DNA of 20,931 nucleotides from Spirochaetales bacterium (GTDB taxonomy: Bacteria; Spirochaetota; Spirochaetia; Sphaerochaetales; Sphaerochaetaceae): NCBI GenBank assembly GCA_028723145.1, contig JAQYFM010000053.1, positions 1-20,931 on the forward strand. Reading direction: 5' to 3'. The notes beneath the pieces were generated by a model, which was not told the origin of the DNA, searched no databases, and worked only from the letters and a program-made list of their open reading frames with translations. The position numbers and the translations under genes are program-made. Shown piece by piece: positions 1 to 7,113 of this stretch (the first letter of the stretch is position 1; each line of letters begins with the position of its first letter).

Positions 1-1
1 A

Positions 2-853
2 GTTGTTGCATTACTACTTTTAATTGTAATGTCTTTTACGTCCTTAGTAGGATGTACACTTGAAGCAGCAGCTTCAGGAAAAGTTTCAAAAAGTGAAATT
101 CAAAGCCGAGTAGCAAGGTTAATTGATGAAGAGCTTGAAAATGTAATCCCACTATTGGAAGAGCATTCTGATATCGAATTTACAGATGAAAATGGTCGTA
201 GTATAGATATTAGATCACTTCGAGGTTCTGATATTGTTGCAAGAGCTATAGAACAAGGTGGAGAAGACTATATTAACTTCTCATATAAGGTTATGACAGC
301 AACCACCACAGATGAAATCGTTAAAAGTGCAAAAGGCTTAGTTAGTGATGATGATTACAAGATGCTTGTCGAGAAAGCACACGAAGAAGAGGCAAATGCT
401 GCTAGAATTTACTTAGAGAAATCTAGAGCAATGACGATGGCTCAGCAAAAGGAACTTTACCAAGATTTAAAGAAATTAGTAATTAAAGCTGTAGTCCTTC
501 TTACAGCAGGTATAGTTTATGCTACCATTCCAAAGGTGATGGCATGGGGAAAGGTTTCAGCAGCATGTGCAGTTGCAATTGCAGCTGGAGTTCTTGCATC
601 AGGTATTATGACTTTCTTCGAATATAAGAGATTTGGAATACCAGGTGATGATTTACCATCTTTTGAATCATGGCTTGAAAGTATTTATAAAGATTCTTAT
701 GCCTCTTGGGCTCTCGCGGCGTCCATGATAGCAACCGGTACTGCAGCTAAAAGATCTCCTGTTGTTACAGGTTTAATTATTGCAGCATTCTCTCTCTACG
801 GTGTTTTAGATGGTGTTAGACCAATAGCAAAAAAATACAACTTTGCCATCTAA
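2..853 (+). CDS. Lipoprotein with membrane segments, unknown function (5' end outside window)
   Basis: The frame is open from the left edge, so the true start lies upstream. The visible N-terminus is a hydrophobic run ending in the lipobox L-V-G-C at bases 44-55, so this is the end of a signal-peptidase II signal and the mature protein should start at that Cys. The mature part opens with an acidic, helical stretch of about 135 residues rich in Glu, Asp and Lys. It is followed by two close hydrophobic segments (roughly bases 470-620) and a third near the C-terminus (about 715-800). No enzyme motif is recognised. A lipid anchor plus several hydrophobic helices is unusual for a lipoprotein. A hairpin terminator follows the stop, so this gene probably ends its own transcript. 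The lipoprotein call is good; the function is unknown. Confidence 0.75.
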   Translation, partial: VVALLLLIVMSFTSLVGCTLEAAASGKVSKSEIQSRVARLIDEELENVIPLLEEHSDIEFTDENGRSIDIRSLRGSDIVARAIEQGGEDYINFSYKVMTATTTDEIVKSAKGLVSDDDYKMLVEKAHEEEANAARIYLEKSRAMTMAQQKELYQDLKKLVIKAVVLLTAGIVYATIPKVMAWGKVSAACAVAIAAGVLASGIMTFFEYKRFGIPGDDLPSFESWLESIYKDSYASWALAASMIATGTAAKRSPVVTGLIIAAFSLYGVLDGVRPIAKKYNFAI

Positions 854-866
854 CATCTTTCCTTGT

Positions 867-901
867 CCAAGCTATTAAAGCTATCTAATAGCTTGGGCTT
901 T
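867..901 (+). terminator. Rho-independent terminator after the lipoprotein gene
   Basis: Perfect 11-bp inverted repeat: CCAAGCTATTA at 867-877 and TAATAGCTTGG at 886-896, with an 8-base loop. The following tract (GCTTTAT) is only weakly T-rich, so termination may be partial and could let transcription continue into the nuclease gene 12 bases further on. Confidence 0.6.
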
Positions 902-912
902 ATGTGGTACAT

Positions 913-1797
913 ATGAAAAAAGAAATAAATCCTAAGGATTATATAAGCCTAATGACACCAATGTCTGATATTCTCTCTCAAGTAATGTTTGAGAATAATA
1001 CAGAGCTCGTTGAGTATATTATTAGAACTATCATTGGCATAGATGATTTAAAAGTAATAAAAGTTGAAGTTCAGAAAACTCTACCAGGCTCTTCTGTATA
1101 TCGTTCTGTACGTTTTGATATTTTTGCTGTAGATAGCAAAGGTGTTAAATACGATATTGAAATACAAAATGATATAGCTGATGCTACGCCAGATAGAGCT
1201 AGATTCTATCTAGCAATGATAGATTCACATACAGTTAAGAAAGGAATTAAAAAAATAAAATTAAATCCTGTATATATAATATTCATCACAAAAGAAGATT
1301 ATTTTAAGGGAAAAGAAGCTTTATATCACTTTATTTTCAGTGAGAAAGATACCCACTTGCCTTTTAATACAGAAGCACATATCATTTATTTAAATCTATC
1401 CAATAAAACTAATAAAAAGCTATTGGATCTTCAACATGATTTCATGTGCAAAGACCCAACTGATATGCGTGTGGATGTAATACGGAGAAGTGCAAACTAT
1501 TACAAAAACACAGAAGAAGGAGTTAACAAAATGTGTGAAATTAGTAAACAAATTTTTAACGATGGTAAAGCTTATGGATTTAATATTGGAGAAGCTAAGG
1601 GCATTAAAATTGGAGAAGCTAATGGCATTAAAATTGGAGAAGCTAAAGGTATCAAAGTAGGTGAAATTAAAACTTATGCTAACATGATTAATAACAACCT
1701 TATTACATTAGACCAAGCTTTATCATCACTGAATATGAGTACAGAAGAGTTTGTAAATTTAGCAAACCAATACAAAATTGTTATTAATTGTCTATAA
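913..1797 (+). CDS. Rpn-family PD-(D/E)XK nuclease / putative transposase (RpnL-like)
   Basis: A 294-residue protein of the recombination-promoting nuclease family (often annotated as PD-(D/E)XK nuclease family transposase). With ATG 913 as residue 1, the nuclease core shows D69 in VRFDIF and E83-x-Q85 in YDIEIQ, followed by the family-typical RARFYLAMID near residues 95-104. Residues 226-253 are a run of four-residue units (GEAK, GIKI, GEAN, GIKI, GEAK, GIKV, GEIK), encoded by three 24-base repeats. After this comes a short helical tail. Family knowledge: E. coli Rpn long forms are toxic DNases active against phage and are neutralised by a small protein translated from the same gene. An in-frame GTG at 904 would add three residues. 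Neither start has a good ribosome binding site, in sharp contrast to the internal ATG at 1531. A shortened second copy of the 3' end follows. Confidence 0.85.
   Translation: MKKEINPKDYISLMTPMSDILSQVMFENNTELVEYIIRTIIGIDDLKVIKVEVQKTLPGSSVYRSVRFDIFAVDSKGVKYDIEIQNDIADATPDRARFYLAMIDSHTVKKGIKKIKLNPVYIIFITKEDYFKGKEALYHFIFSEKDTHLPFNTEAHIIYLNLSNKTNKKLLDLQHDFMCKDPTDMRVDVIRRSANYYKNTEEGVNKMCEISKQIFNDGKAYGFNIGEAKGIKIGEANGIKIGEAKGIKVGEIKTYANMINNNLITLDQALSSLNMSTEEFVNLANQYKIVINCL
1517..1533 (+). promoter_or_regulatory. Internal ribosome binding site and start in the rpn gene
   Basis: AAGGAG (1517-1522), spacer TTAACAAA, ATG (1531-1533). The same 17 bases recur at 1880-1896 in front of the free-standing copy, which argues that this is a functional start and not chance purine-rich coding sequence. 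Confidence 0.6.
1531..1797 (+). CDS. Probable internally translated small protein (RpnS-like antitoxin)
   Basis: In-frame gene-within-gene: ATG 1531 is codon 207 of the Rpn nuclease frame. It is preceded by AAGGAG at 1517-1522 with an 8-base spacer, which is better than the site at the nuclease start itself. It would yield 88 residues: a short N-terminal helix (MCEISKQIF), the four-residue repeat helix, and the variable C-terminal tail. In E. coli the separately translated Rpn C-terminal protein dimerises through a helix with four-residue repeats and blocks the long toxic form; the layout here is the same. The main support is that a second copy downstream begins at precisely this ribosome binding site and ATG. 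Inference: this is an intragenic antitoxin. Translation has not been shown. Confidence 0.6.
   Translation: MCEISKQIFNDGKAYGFNIGEAKGIKIGEANGIKIGEAKGIKVGEIKTYANMINNNLITLDQALSSLNMSTEEFVNLANQYKIVINCL
1588..1659 (+). repeat. Three 24-base in-frame repeats in rpn
   Basis: Units at 1588-1611, 1612-1635 and 1636-1659, each beginning GGAGAAGCTAA and each encoding GEA(K/N)GIK(I/V). The first two differ at one base; the third has diverged at several. Each unit equals two of the four-residue repeats seen in the Rpn dimerisation helix. The downstream copy has only two units. Confidence 0.9.
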
Positions 1798-1817
1798 TAC
1801 ATTAGTATTTTGAATAA

Positions 1818-1846
1818 TTGACGCCTTTCATATGTATTTAACTTAT
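1818..1846 (+). promoter_or_regulatory. Weak candidate promoter for the free-standing small protein
   Basis: TTGACG at 1818-1823, 17-base spacer, ACTTAT at 1841-1846. The -35 is good but the -10 matches only 3 of 6 bases. Independent expression of the downstream copy is therefore possible but not well supported; read-through from rpn is the alternative, as no hairpin is seen between the genes. Confidence 0.2.
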
Positions 1847-1893
1847 CCCTTTAATATTTTATTGATACAAGCATAAAGCAAGGAGTTAACAAA

Positions 1894-2136
1894 ATGTGTG
1901 AAATTAGTAAACAAATTTTTAACGATGGTAAAGCTTATGGATTTAATATTGGAGAAGCTAAGGGCATTAAAATTGGAGAAGCTAAAGGTATCAAAGTAGG
2001 TGAAATTAAAACTTATGCTAACATGGTTAACAACCATTTTATCTCCATAGATCAAGCTTTATCCTCCCTGAATATAAGTATTGAAGAATTCTTAAATTTA
2101 GCAAATAAATACGGAATTGTTATTAATTGCCACTGA
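1894..2136 (+). CDS. Free-standing RpnS-like small protein (duplicate of the Rpn C-terminal domain)
   Basis: An 80-residue protein homologous to the last 88 residues of the Rpn nuclease just upstream, with no nuclease core. It has its own AAGGAG at 1880-1885 and an 8-base spacer, identical to the internal site of rpn. Bases 1880-2025 are identical to 1517-1686 except for the loss of one 24-base repeat unit. The remaining 111 bases fall to about 77% identity (26 differences), and the tail differs at 11 of about 36 residues while its length and reading frame are kept. Homology ends abruptly on the left at the ribosome binding site. Because the frame survives substantial divergence, a working gene is more likely than debris. 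Inferred role: an extra antitoxin or dimer partner for this or a related Rpn toxin. The alternative is a relic of a second rpn that lost its 5' part. Confidence 0.75.
   Translation: MCEISKQIFNDGKAYGFNIGEAKGIKIGEAKGIKVGEIKTYANMVNNHFISIDQALSSLNISIEEFLNLANKYGIVINCH
1951..1998 (+). repeat. Two 24-base repeats in the free-standing copy
   Basis: Units at 1951-1974 and 1975-1998 match the first and third units of the upstream gene exactly. The middle unit (the GEAN version) is missing, giving a protein shorter by exactly eight residues. Confidence 0.9.
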
Positions 2137-2164
2137 CTATTTAATTTATAAAGATTTAATTATT

Positions 2165-2199
2165 AAAAAGGACCAGCAATGCTGGCCCTTCACTTTTTT
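2165..2199. terminator. Bidirectional terminator between the small protein and hydA
   Basis: A stem of ten pairs with one mismatch: AAGGACCAGC at 2168-2177, loop AAT, GCTGGCCCTT at 2181-2190. A T-run at 2194-2199 serves the plus strand. On the minus strand the hairpin is followed by five T, so it can also stop the hydrogenase operon that ends at 2203. Confidence 0.85.
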
Positions 2200-2202
2200 A
2201 GT

Positions 2203-3951
2203 TTATTTCTTATAAACTGGTACTTCTTTATATGTTGTGTGCAATAAATGATGTGCCTTCTCTGATAAAGGAGCTGTAAAGAATTCACTATAAATCTTCT
2301 GAACAGATGGATTTTGATGAGAACATCTCTTAACACAGTTCTTATCATCTGTATAAGAACCACTAGTTCTCTTACTTCTAACTTCATCATCTGTTCCAAG
2401 AGGCTGTCCACCACCTGCAATACAACCACCACGGCAAGCCATAATTTCTATAAATTCATATGGAGCTCTTTCACCTCTAGCTTTAGCTGCTCTTATTTCA
2501 TCAAGAACTTCTTTTGCATTTGCCATTCCATGAACTACGCCAAATCTTAGAGTTGTTTTACCATCAACATCGATAGCACCATGTCTAAATTCTCCTCTAC
2601 CACGAACAGTCATGATATCTGGATCAGAAAGATCTTTACCTGTGATAACATTGTAAGCAGTTCTAATAGCAGCTTCCATAACACCACCAGTTACACCAAA
2701 GATTGTAGCTGCACCTGAGTATTCTCCAATTGGGCTATCAACTTCAGTTTCAGGAAGAGATGCAAAATCAATACCACGTTGACGAATAATACGTGCAAGC
2801 TCACGAGTTGTAAGAACAAGATCAACATCATCATATCCAGAGGATTTCATATGTTCATCTCTCTTAATCTCAATCTTCTTTGCAGTACATGGCATAATTG
2901 CAACAGAGTATACATTAGCTGGATCAATACCCATCTTCTCTGCCCAATAAGTCTTAGTAATAGCACCTTGCATCATCATTGGTGACTTAGCACTAGAAAG
3001 GTTTTCAATTAAATCTGGATAGTACTTTGTTACATACTCAATCCAACCTGGACAACAAGATGTTAGCTGAGGAAGTACACCATTATTCGTAACTCTCTCA
3101 ACAAGTTCACTTCCTTCCTCCATGATTGTCATATCAGCACCAAAGTTTGTATCAAAAACGTAATCAGCACCAAGTCTCTTAAGAGCGGTATAAATCTTTC
3201 CTGTTGTAATTTCACCTGGCTTATAACCAAATTCTTCACCTAGTGCAACACGTACAGCTGGAGCAATTTGAACAGCAACAACTTTTTCACTCTTTGAAGC
3301 TTCTCTTAAGAATACACCACCTTCATCAAGCTCATAGATTGCACCAACAGGACAGTGTGTTGCACACTGACCACACTTGATACATGGGCTATCATTTAAA
3401 GGAAGATTAGCTGCTGGAGTCATCAAAGTTGAGTCTCCTCTACCAATGAACTCAAGAGCATATACACCTTGAAGATTCTGACAAACCTGTACACAGCGTC
3501 CACATTTGATACACTTGCTTGGGTCAAGAACAATAGTAGATGTTGATTTATCCTTTGGAAGATCAGGAATTCTTTCTTCAAAAGGTTGTTCTCTAATACC
3601 ATATTCAACACAAAGCTTTTGAAGCTCACACTTATTATTTCTAACACATGTAAGACATGAAGCTGGGTGTGTTGACATGATTAACTCAAGAATAGTCTTT
3701 CTAACTTCGAAAAGCTCATTATCATGAGTAATAATTTTCATACCTTCGGCTGCAGGAGCAGAACATGCACGAATAATCTTTGCACTACCCTCCTGTTTAC
3801 AGACACAAAGTCCGCAGGAGCCAAAAGGCTTTAAATCTGGATGATAGCAAAGAGTAGGAATTCTAATTCCTGCCTTTCTAGCTGCCTCTAGGACGGTTGT
3901 GCCCTCTTCAACAGTTACTTCAACACCCTGTATAGTAAGATGAATAGCCAT
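2203..3951 (-). CDS. hydA: [FeFe] hydrogenase catalytic subunit HydA (NADH-linked, trimeric type)
   Basis: Makes or oxidises H2 at the H-cluster. From ATG 3951 (582 residues) the order is: plant-type [2Fe-2S] Cys35, 46, 49, 63; a His-Cys3 [4Fe-4S] site H95, C99, C102, C108; two [4Fe-4S] motifs C147-C157 and C190-C200; then the H-domain. H-domain signatures are TSCCPGW (C299 for proton transfer, C300 ligand), MPCTAKK (C355) and MACRGGC (C506, C510). All H-cluster ligands are present. The length is close to clostridial CpI and lacks the extra C-terminal [2Fe-2S] domain of Thermotoga HydA. The start is set by GGAGG just before ATG 3951; an in-frame TTG at 3963 overlaps that site and is rejected. 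It is the last gene of the operon, 14 bases after hydB. No maturases (HydE, HydF, HydG) lie in the window. Confidence 0.96.
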   Translation of the reverse strand: MAIHLTIQGVEVTVEEGTTVLEAARKAGIRIPTLCYHPDLKPFGSCGLCVCKQEGSAKIIRACSAPAAEGMKIITHDNELFEVRKTILELIMSTHPASCLTCVRNNKCELQKLCVEYGIREQPFEERIPDLPKDKSTSTIVLDPSKCIKCGRCVQVCQNLQGVYALEFIGRGDSTLMTPAANLPLNDSPCIKCGQCATHCPVGAIYELDEGGVFLREASKSEKVVAVQIAPAVRVALGEEFGYKPGEITTGKIYTALKRLGADYVFDTNFGADMTIMEEGSELVERVTNNGVLPQLTSCCPGWIEYVTKYYPDLIENLSSAKSPMMMQGAITKTYWAEKMGIDPANVYSVAIMPCTAKKIEIKRDEHMKSSGYDDVDLVLTTRELARIIRQRGIDFASLPETEVDSPIGEYSGAATIFGVTGGVMEAAIRTAYNVITGKDLSDPDIMTVRGRGEFRHGAIDVDGKTTLRFGVVHGMANAKEVLDEIRAAKARGERAPYEFIEIMACRGGCIAGGGQPLGTDDEVRSKRTSGSYTDDKNCVKRCSHQNPSVQKIYSEFFTAPLSEKAHHLLHTTYKEVPVYKK

Positions 3952-3965
3952 TTTTTCCTCCAATA

Positions 3966-5753
3966 TTATTCTATGCTGATAGCGCCGAACTTACATGTCT
4001 GCTTACAGACACCACACTTAATACATACACTAGTATTAATTGAGTGAGTTTTCTTGAGTTCGCCTGTAATAGCACCAACTGGGCACTTTCTTGAACAAGC
4101 AGTACATCCAATACACTTTTGTGGATCAATTGTATATCTGATGAGCTTTTTACACTTTCCTGATGGACATCTCTTTTCCTTGATGTGAGCTTCATACTCT
4201 TCAGGGAAATATCTAAGAGTAGAAAGAACAGGGTTTGGAGCTGTCTGACCAAGAGCACAAAGAGAACCCTTTTGCATAGCAAGAGAAATCTGCTTAAGCT
4301 GGTCAATATCATCTTCTGTTCCATTTCCAAGTGTAATTTTATCAAGGATGTTATACAGACTCTTACCACCAATACGGCAAGGGAAGCACTTACCACATGA
4401 TTCATCTACAGTGAAGTTAAGGTAGAACTTTGCTACGTCTACGATACAGTCATCTTCATCCATAACAATCATACCACCAGAACCCATCATAGAACCAATT
4501 CTCTGAAGTCCTCCAAAGTCAATTGGAGTATCAAGGTTCTCTTCTGTAATTACACCACCAGAAGGTCCACCGGTCTGTACAGCCTTAAACTTCTTTCCAT
4601 TAGCAATACCACCGCCGATATCAAATACAATTTCACGAAGTGTAGTACCCATTGGAACTTCTACAAGACCAGAGTTCTTAACCTTACCAGTAAGAGCAAA
4701 TACCTTTGTACCACGGCTATCTTGAGTACCGACTTTTGCAAACTCTGCACCACCTTTTGCGATGATAACAGGAATATTTGCCCAAGTTTCAACGTTATTA
4801 ATAACAGTTGGTTTACCCCATAAACCTTTAACAGCTGGGAATGGTGGTCTTGGAAGAGGCATACCACGATGACCTTCAATAGATTGTAATAGTGCTGTTT
4901 CTTCACCACAAACGAATGCACCAGCGCCAAGACGAATTTCAATATCGTAATCGAAGCCAGAACCAAGGATGTTTTTTCCTAATAAACCATATTCACGAGC
5001 CTGTCTCATTGCAATTTCAAGACGATGAATTGCAAGTGGGTATTCAGCTCTAATATAGATAAAGCCTTGGTGAGCACCAATTGCGCGACCACAAATAGTC
5101 ATAGCCTCTAATACTGAGTGCGGGTCACCTTCCAAAGTTGAACGGTCCATGTAAGCACCTGGATCGCCTTCATCAGCGTTACATACAACGTACTTAACAT
5201 CACCTTCAGCTTGCTTTGTGAAGTTCCACTTCATCCAAGTTGGGAAACCTGCACCACCACGGCCACGTAAACCAGAAGTTTTTACTTCATCAATAATTTG
5301 CTCTGGAGTAAGCTCAAATAAAGCTTTTTCTAGTGCAACATAACCATCATTTGCAATGTAATCATCGATATTTTCAGGATCGATTACACCACAGTTACGA
5401 AGAACTACACGAAGTTGCTTCTTGTAAAATCCAATATCTTCAACTTCTTCAAGAGGTTTCTTTGGTGCCTTGTTATATAAAAGACGTGTTACTTCACGAC
5501 CTTTAATAACGTGCTCGCTAATAATTTCTTTAGCATCTTCAGGCTTAACTTGAACATAGAAAGAATCTTCAGGAAGAATTTTTACGATAGGACCTTGTTC
5601 ACAGAATCCAAAACATCCTGTTTTAACTACCTGTACTTGATCACCAACACCCTGTAATTTTGCTTCTTCAATAAGATTTTTATAAATCTGGTCAGATCTT
5701 GATGATTCACAGGCGGTACCACCACATACAAAGATATAATTCTTAAAACTCAT
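3966..5753 (-). CDS. hydB: NADH-binding NuoF-like hydrogenase subunit HydB
   Basis: Passes electrons between NAD(H), via FMN, and the iron-sulfur chain of HydA; in bifurcating hydrogenases this subunit is the site of NADH/ferredoxin coupling. From ATG 5753 (595 residues): thioredoxin-like [2Fe-2S] domain C10, C15, C47, C51; NuoF core with glycine-rich GLRGRGGAGFPT at 161-172 and GAGAFVCGEETALL at 276-289; the [4Fe-4S] site C453-C456-C459 plus C499; a Cys pair C529/C534; and a C-terminal ferredoxin domain with two CxxCxxCxxxC motifs starting at C547 and C577. The full-length C-terminal ferredoxin domain fits the bifurcating type. The start follows GGAGG and lies one base after the stop of the preceding gene; the longer frame from 5783 has no such support. 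Confidence 0.96.
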   Translation of the reverse strand: MSFKNYIFVCGGTACESSRSDQIYKNLIEEAKLQGVGDQVQVVKTGCFGFCEQGPIVKILPEDSFYVQVKPEDAKEIISEHVIKGREVTRLLYNKAPKKPLEEVEDIGFYKKQLRVVLRNCGVIDPENIDDYIANDGYVALEKALFELTPEQIIDEVKTSGLRGRGGAGFPTWMKWNFTKQAEGDVKYVVCNADEGDPGAYMDRSTLEGDPHSVLEAMTICGRAIGAHQGFIYIRAEYPLAIHRLEIAMRQAREYGLLGKNILGSGFDYDIEIRLGAGAFVCGEETALLQSIEGHRGMPLPRPPFPAVKGLWGKPTVINNVETWANIPVIIAKGGAEFAKVGTQDSRGTKVFALTGKVKNSGLVEVPMGTTLREIVFDIGGGIANGKKFKAVQTGGPSGGVITEENLDTPIDFGGLQRIGSMMGSGGMIVMDEDDCIVDVAKFYLNFTVDESCGKCFPCRIGGKSLYNILDKITLGNGTEDDIDQLKQISLAMQKGSLCALGQTAPNPVLSTLRYFPEEYEAHIKEKRCPSGKCKKLIRYTIDPQKCIGCTACSRKCPVGAITGELKKTHSINTSVCIKCGVCKQTCKFGAISIE

Positions 5754-5754
5754 C

Positions 5755-6129
5755 TCAAACCTCCAGATCAATCTTATGATCACTAATTATCTTTCCACCG
5801 ATAATGTGCTCATTAACGATATCTTTAGCCACTTTAGCATCTACATGGCCATATGCAACTGAACCAAGAGCTGGAGTATGAACTTCTACAACTGGCTCAT
5901 CCTTACAAGAACCAGAACAACCAGACTGAGTAACAATAACGTTATCAAGTCCCTTTGCTTCAAGTTCATCTACGATTGCATTTAATACAATCTTTGCTCC
6001 TGCTTGAATTCCGCAAGTACCCATACAAACAACAATATGACAATCTCTGCCGTGGATATTGCGCTTTTTAAGTCTTTCGCTTTCTTTAGCGCGTAAACTT
6101 CTTAATTCTTCTAATGACAACTTTGCCAT
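5755..6129 (-). CDS. Thioredoxin-like [2Fe-2S] ferredoxin-domain protein of the hydrogenase operon
   Basis: 124 residues. After a basic helical N-terminus (about 1-28) comes a thioredoxin-like [2Fe-2S] fold with ligands C35, C39 (VVCMGTCG) and C71, C75 (SGCSGSC), the same pattern as the N-terminal domain of HydB. Proteins of this kind commonly sit between the NuoE-like and NuoF-like genes of [FeFe] hydrogenase and NADP-reducing hydrogenase operons. The role is likely an electron-transfer or assembly partner, but this is not settled for the family. It has an AAAGGAG ribosome binding site and is separated by 1 base from hydB, so the two are probably translationally coupled. Confidence 0.88.
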   Translation of the reverse strand: MAKLSLEELRSLRAKESERLKKRNIHGRDCHIVVCMGTCGIQAGAKIVLNAIVDELEAKGLDNVIVTQSGCSGSCKDEPVVEVHTPALGSVAYGHVDAKVAKDIVNEHIIGGKIISDHKIDLEV

Positions 6130-6141
6130 TTTTGGACTCCT

Positions 6142-6624
6142 TTACTTTAAATCAAAAACTGAGAACCTTTTTTTGAGAGTAGAAAGTGCTTTTACACTAT
6201 CTAATGATCCAAACTCTTTTATTAAATCACTCGAACAAACACTTTCATTTAACTCTTTTGAATGAAAGATAAAATCAATAGATGCTTTATCACTCACATA
6301 GGAGAAGATGAACGGAAGTACTTCACTAATATAATCGTTTTCTTCTTTTTTTATACGATAGGATAATTTTGTAAGACTTTTTTCCCTTTTAATATCAACA
6401 CTATCTGCACATTGCTTTAAAAGATATAGCCCTTTTCCACGTCCCTCGCCTTTAGTAGAAAATCCACTAGCAAATACATTGCCAGAAAAACCTTTTCCAT
6501 CATCCGTTACCGTTATGTCTAAAAACTGTGAATAATCACTATACTCTATCGTTATCTCTCTTGCCCCTGCCTCAAGACTATTTGTAACAGCCTCAAAGAG
6601 AAAATCAGGCCCTCTGTGGCTCAT
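6142..6624 (-). CDS. Histidine-kinase-like ATPase (HATPase_c) in the hydrogenase operon
   Basis: 160 residues with a GHKL ATPase fold: N-box EAVTNSLEAGA at 11-21 (E11, N15), G1 box DDGKGF at 41-46, G2 box GRGKGLYLL at 61-69. It has no phospho-acceptor His domain and no membrane or sensor part, so it is not a complete sensor kinase; it resembles anti-sigma-factor or serine-kinase-type ATPases. A C-terminal extension of about 70 residues has no recognised motif. Its ATG overlaps the hydC stop (ATGA at 6621-6624), so it is translationally coupled to a structural subunit. ATPase genes of this type recur in hydrogenase operons of anaerobes, but I know of no established function. An assembly, regulatory or ATP-sensing role is inference. 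Confidence 0.85.
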   Translation of the reverse strand: MSHRGPDFLFEAVTNSLEAGAREITIEYSDYSQFLDITVTDDGKGFSGNVFASGFSTKGEGRGKGLYLLKQCADSVDIKREKSLTKLSYRIKKEENDYISEVLPFIFSYVSDKASIDFIFHSKELNESVCSSDLIKEFGSLDSVKALSTLKKRFSVFDLK

Positions 6625-7085
6625 TCAAACTTATCCAATATTCCTGCTATTTGGCCTTTAGTAACTTTACCAAATACCTCTCCTCCAATAGTCATTACAG
6701 GTGCAAGCCCACAACAACCTACACAGCGTACTGCCTGAAGAGAGAACTTTCCATCTTCTGTTAGACCATCGATATCTAAGCCCTTTTGGATACCTAGTTC
6801 CTCGATAATCATATCACCACCCTTTAAGTAACAAGCTGTACCAAGGCAAACTTGAATATTATACTTACCTGGCTTATTTAGTTTAAAGAAGTGATAAAAG
6901 GTTACAACACCCCAAATTGTGGCAAGTGGTACATCGAGCAAACGTGATACCTCGTCTGCAGCTTCTCTTGAGATATAACCAATTTCTGACTGCACACGGT
7001 GGAGTACCATAATTAAATTGCCCGGCTTGTTCTTCCACTCTTCAATAAATGAAAGTAGATCATCAGAAAACAAACTCTGTGACAT
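6621..7085 (-). CDS. hydC: NuoE-like hydrogenase subunit HydC
   Basis: Small electron-transfer subunit of the trimeric hydrogenase, homologous to NuoE of complex I. From ATG 7085 (154 residues) there is the helical N-terminal part with the typical VPLATIWGVVTFYHFF run (52-67), then a thioredoxin-like [2Fe-2S] domain with C80, C85, C121 and C125. It is the first gene of the operon hydC, ATPase, [2Fe-2S] protein, hydB, hydA. The start is placed at ATG 7085 because it follows AGGAGG; the longer frame from 7118 would begin inside the -10 element of the promoter. Divergent from rex. Confidence 0.94.
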   Translation of the reverse strand: MSQSLFSDDLLSFIEEWKNKPGNLIMVLHRVQSEIGYISREAADEVSRLLDVPLATIWGVVTFYHFFKLNKPGKYNIQVCLGTACYLKGGDMIIEELGIQKGLDIDGLTEDGKFSLQAVRCVGCCGLAPVMTIGGEVFGKVTKGQIAGILDKFE

Positions 7086-7113
7086 AACTCCTCCTAAGTT
7101 TTTTATTGCACAT

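Noticed and set aside
913..1797. Insertion sequence encoding a transposase
   Set aside because: The family name includes 'transposase', but there are no terminal inverted repeats or target duplications around the gene, and the known role of Rpn proteins is as nucleases.
1588..1998. CRISPR-like or intergenic tandem array of 24-base units
   Set aside because: The units are contiguous without spacers, lie in frame inside two coding regions and encode a regular eight-residue repeat.
1843..2055. Minus-strand reading frame of 70 codons antisense to the small protein
   Set aside because: It is the mirror of the repeat-rich coding strand, has no ribosome binding site and no family resemblance.
3952..3963. 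TTG start of HydA four codons upstream
   Set aside because: It overlaps the GGAGG ribosome binding site that serves ATG 3951.
2314..5000. Several plus- and minus-strand frames of 70-140 codons within hydA and hydB
   Set aside because: They are shadows of the long, motif-rich hydrogenase genes and show low-complexity, Leu/Ser-rich translations without starts or families.
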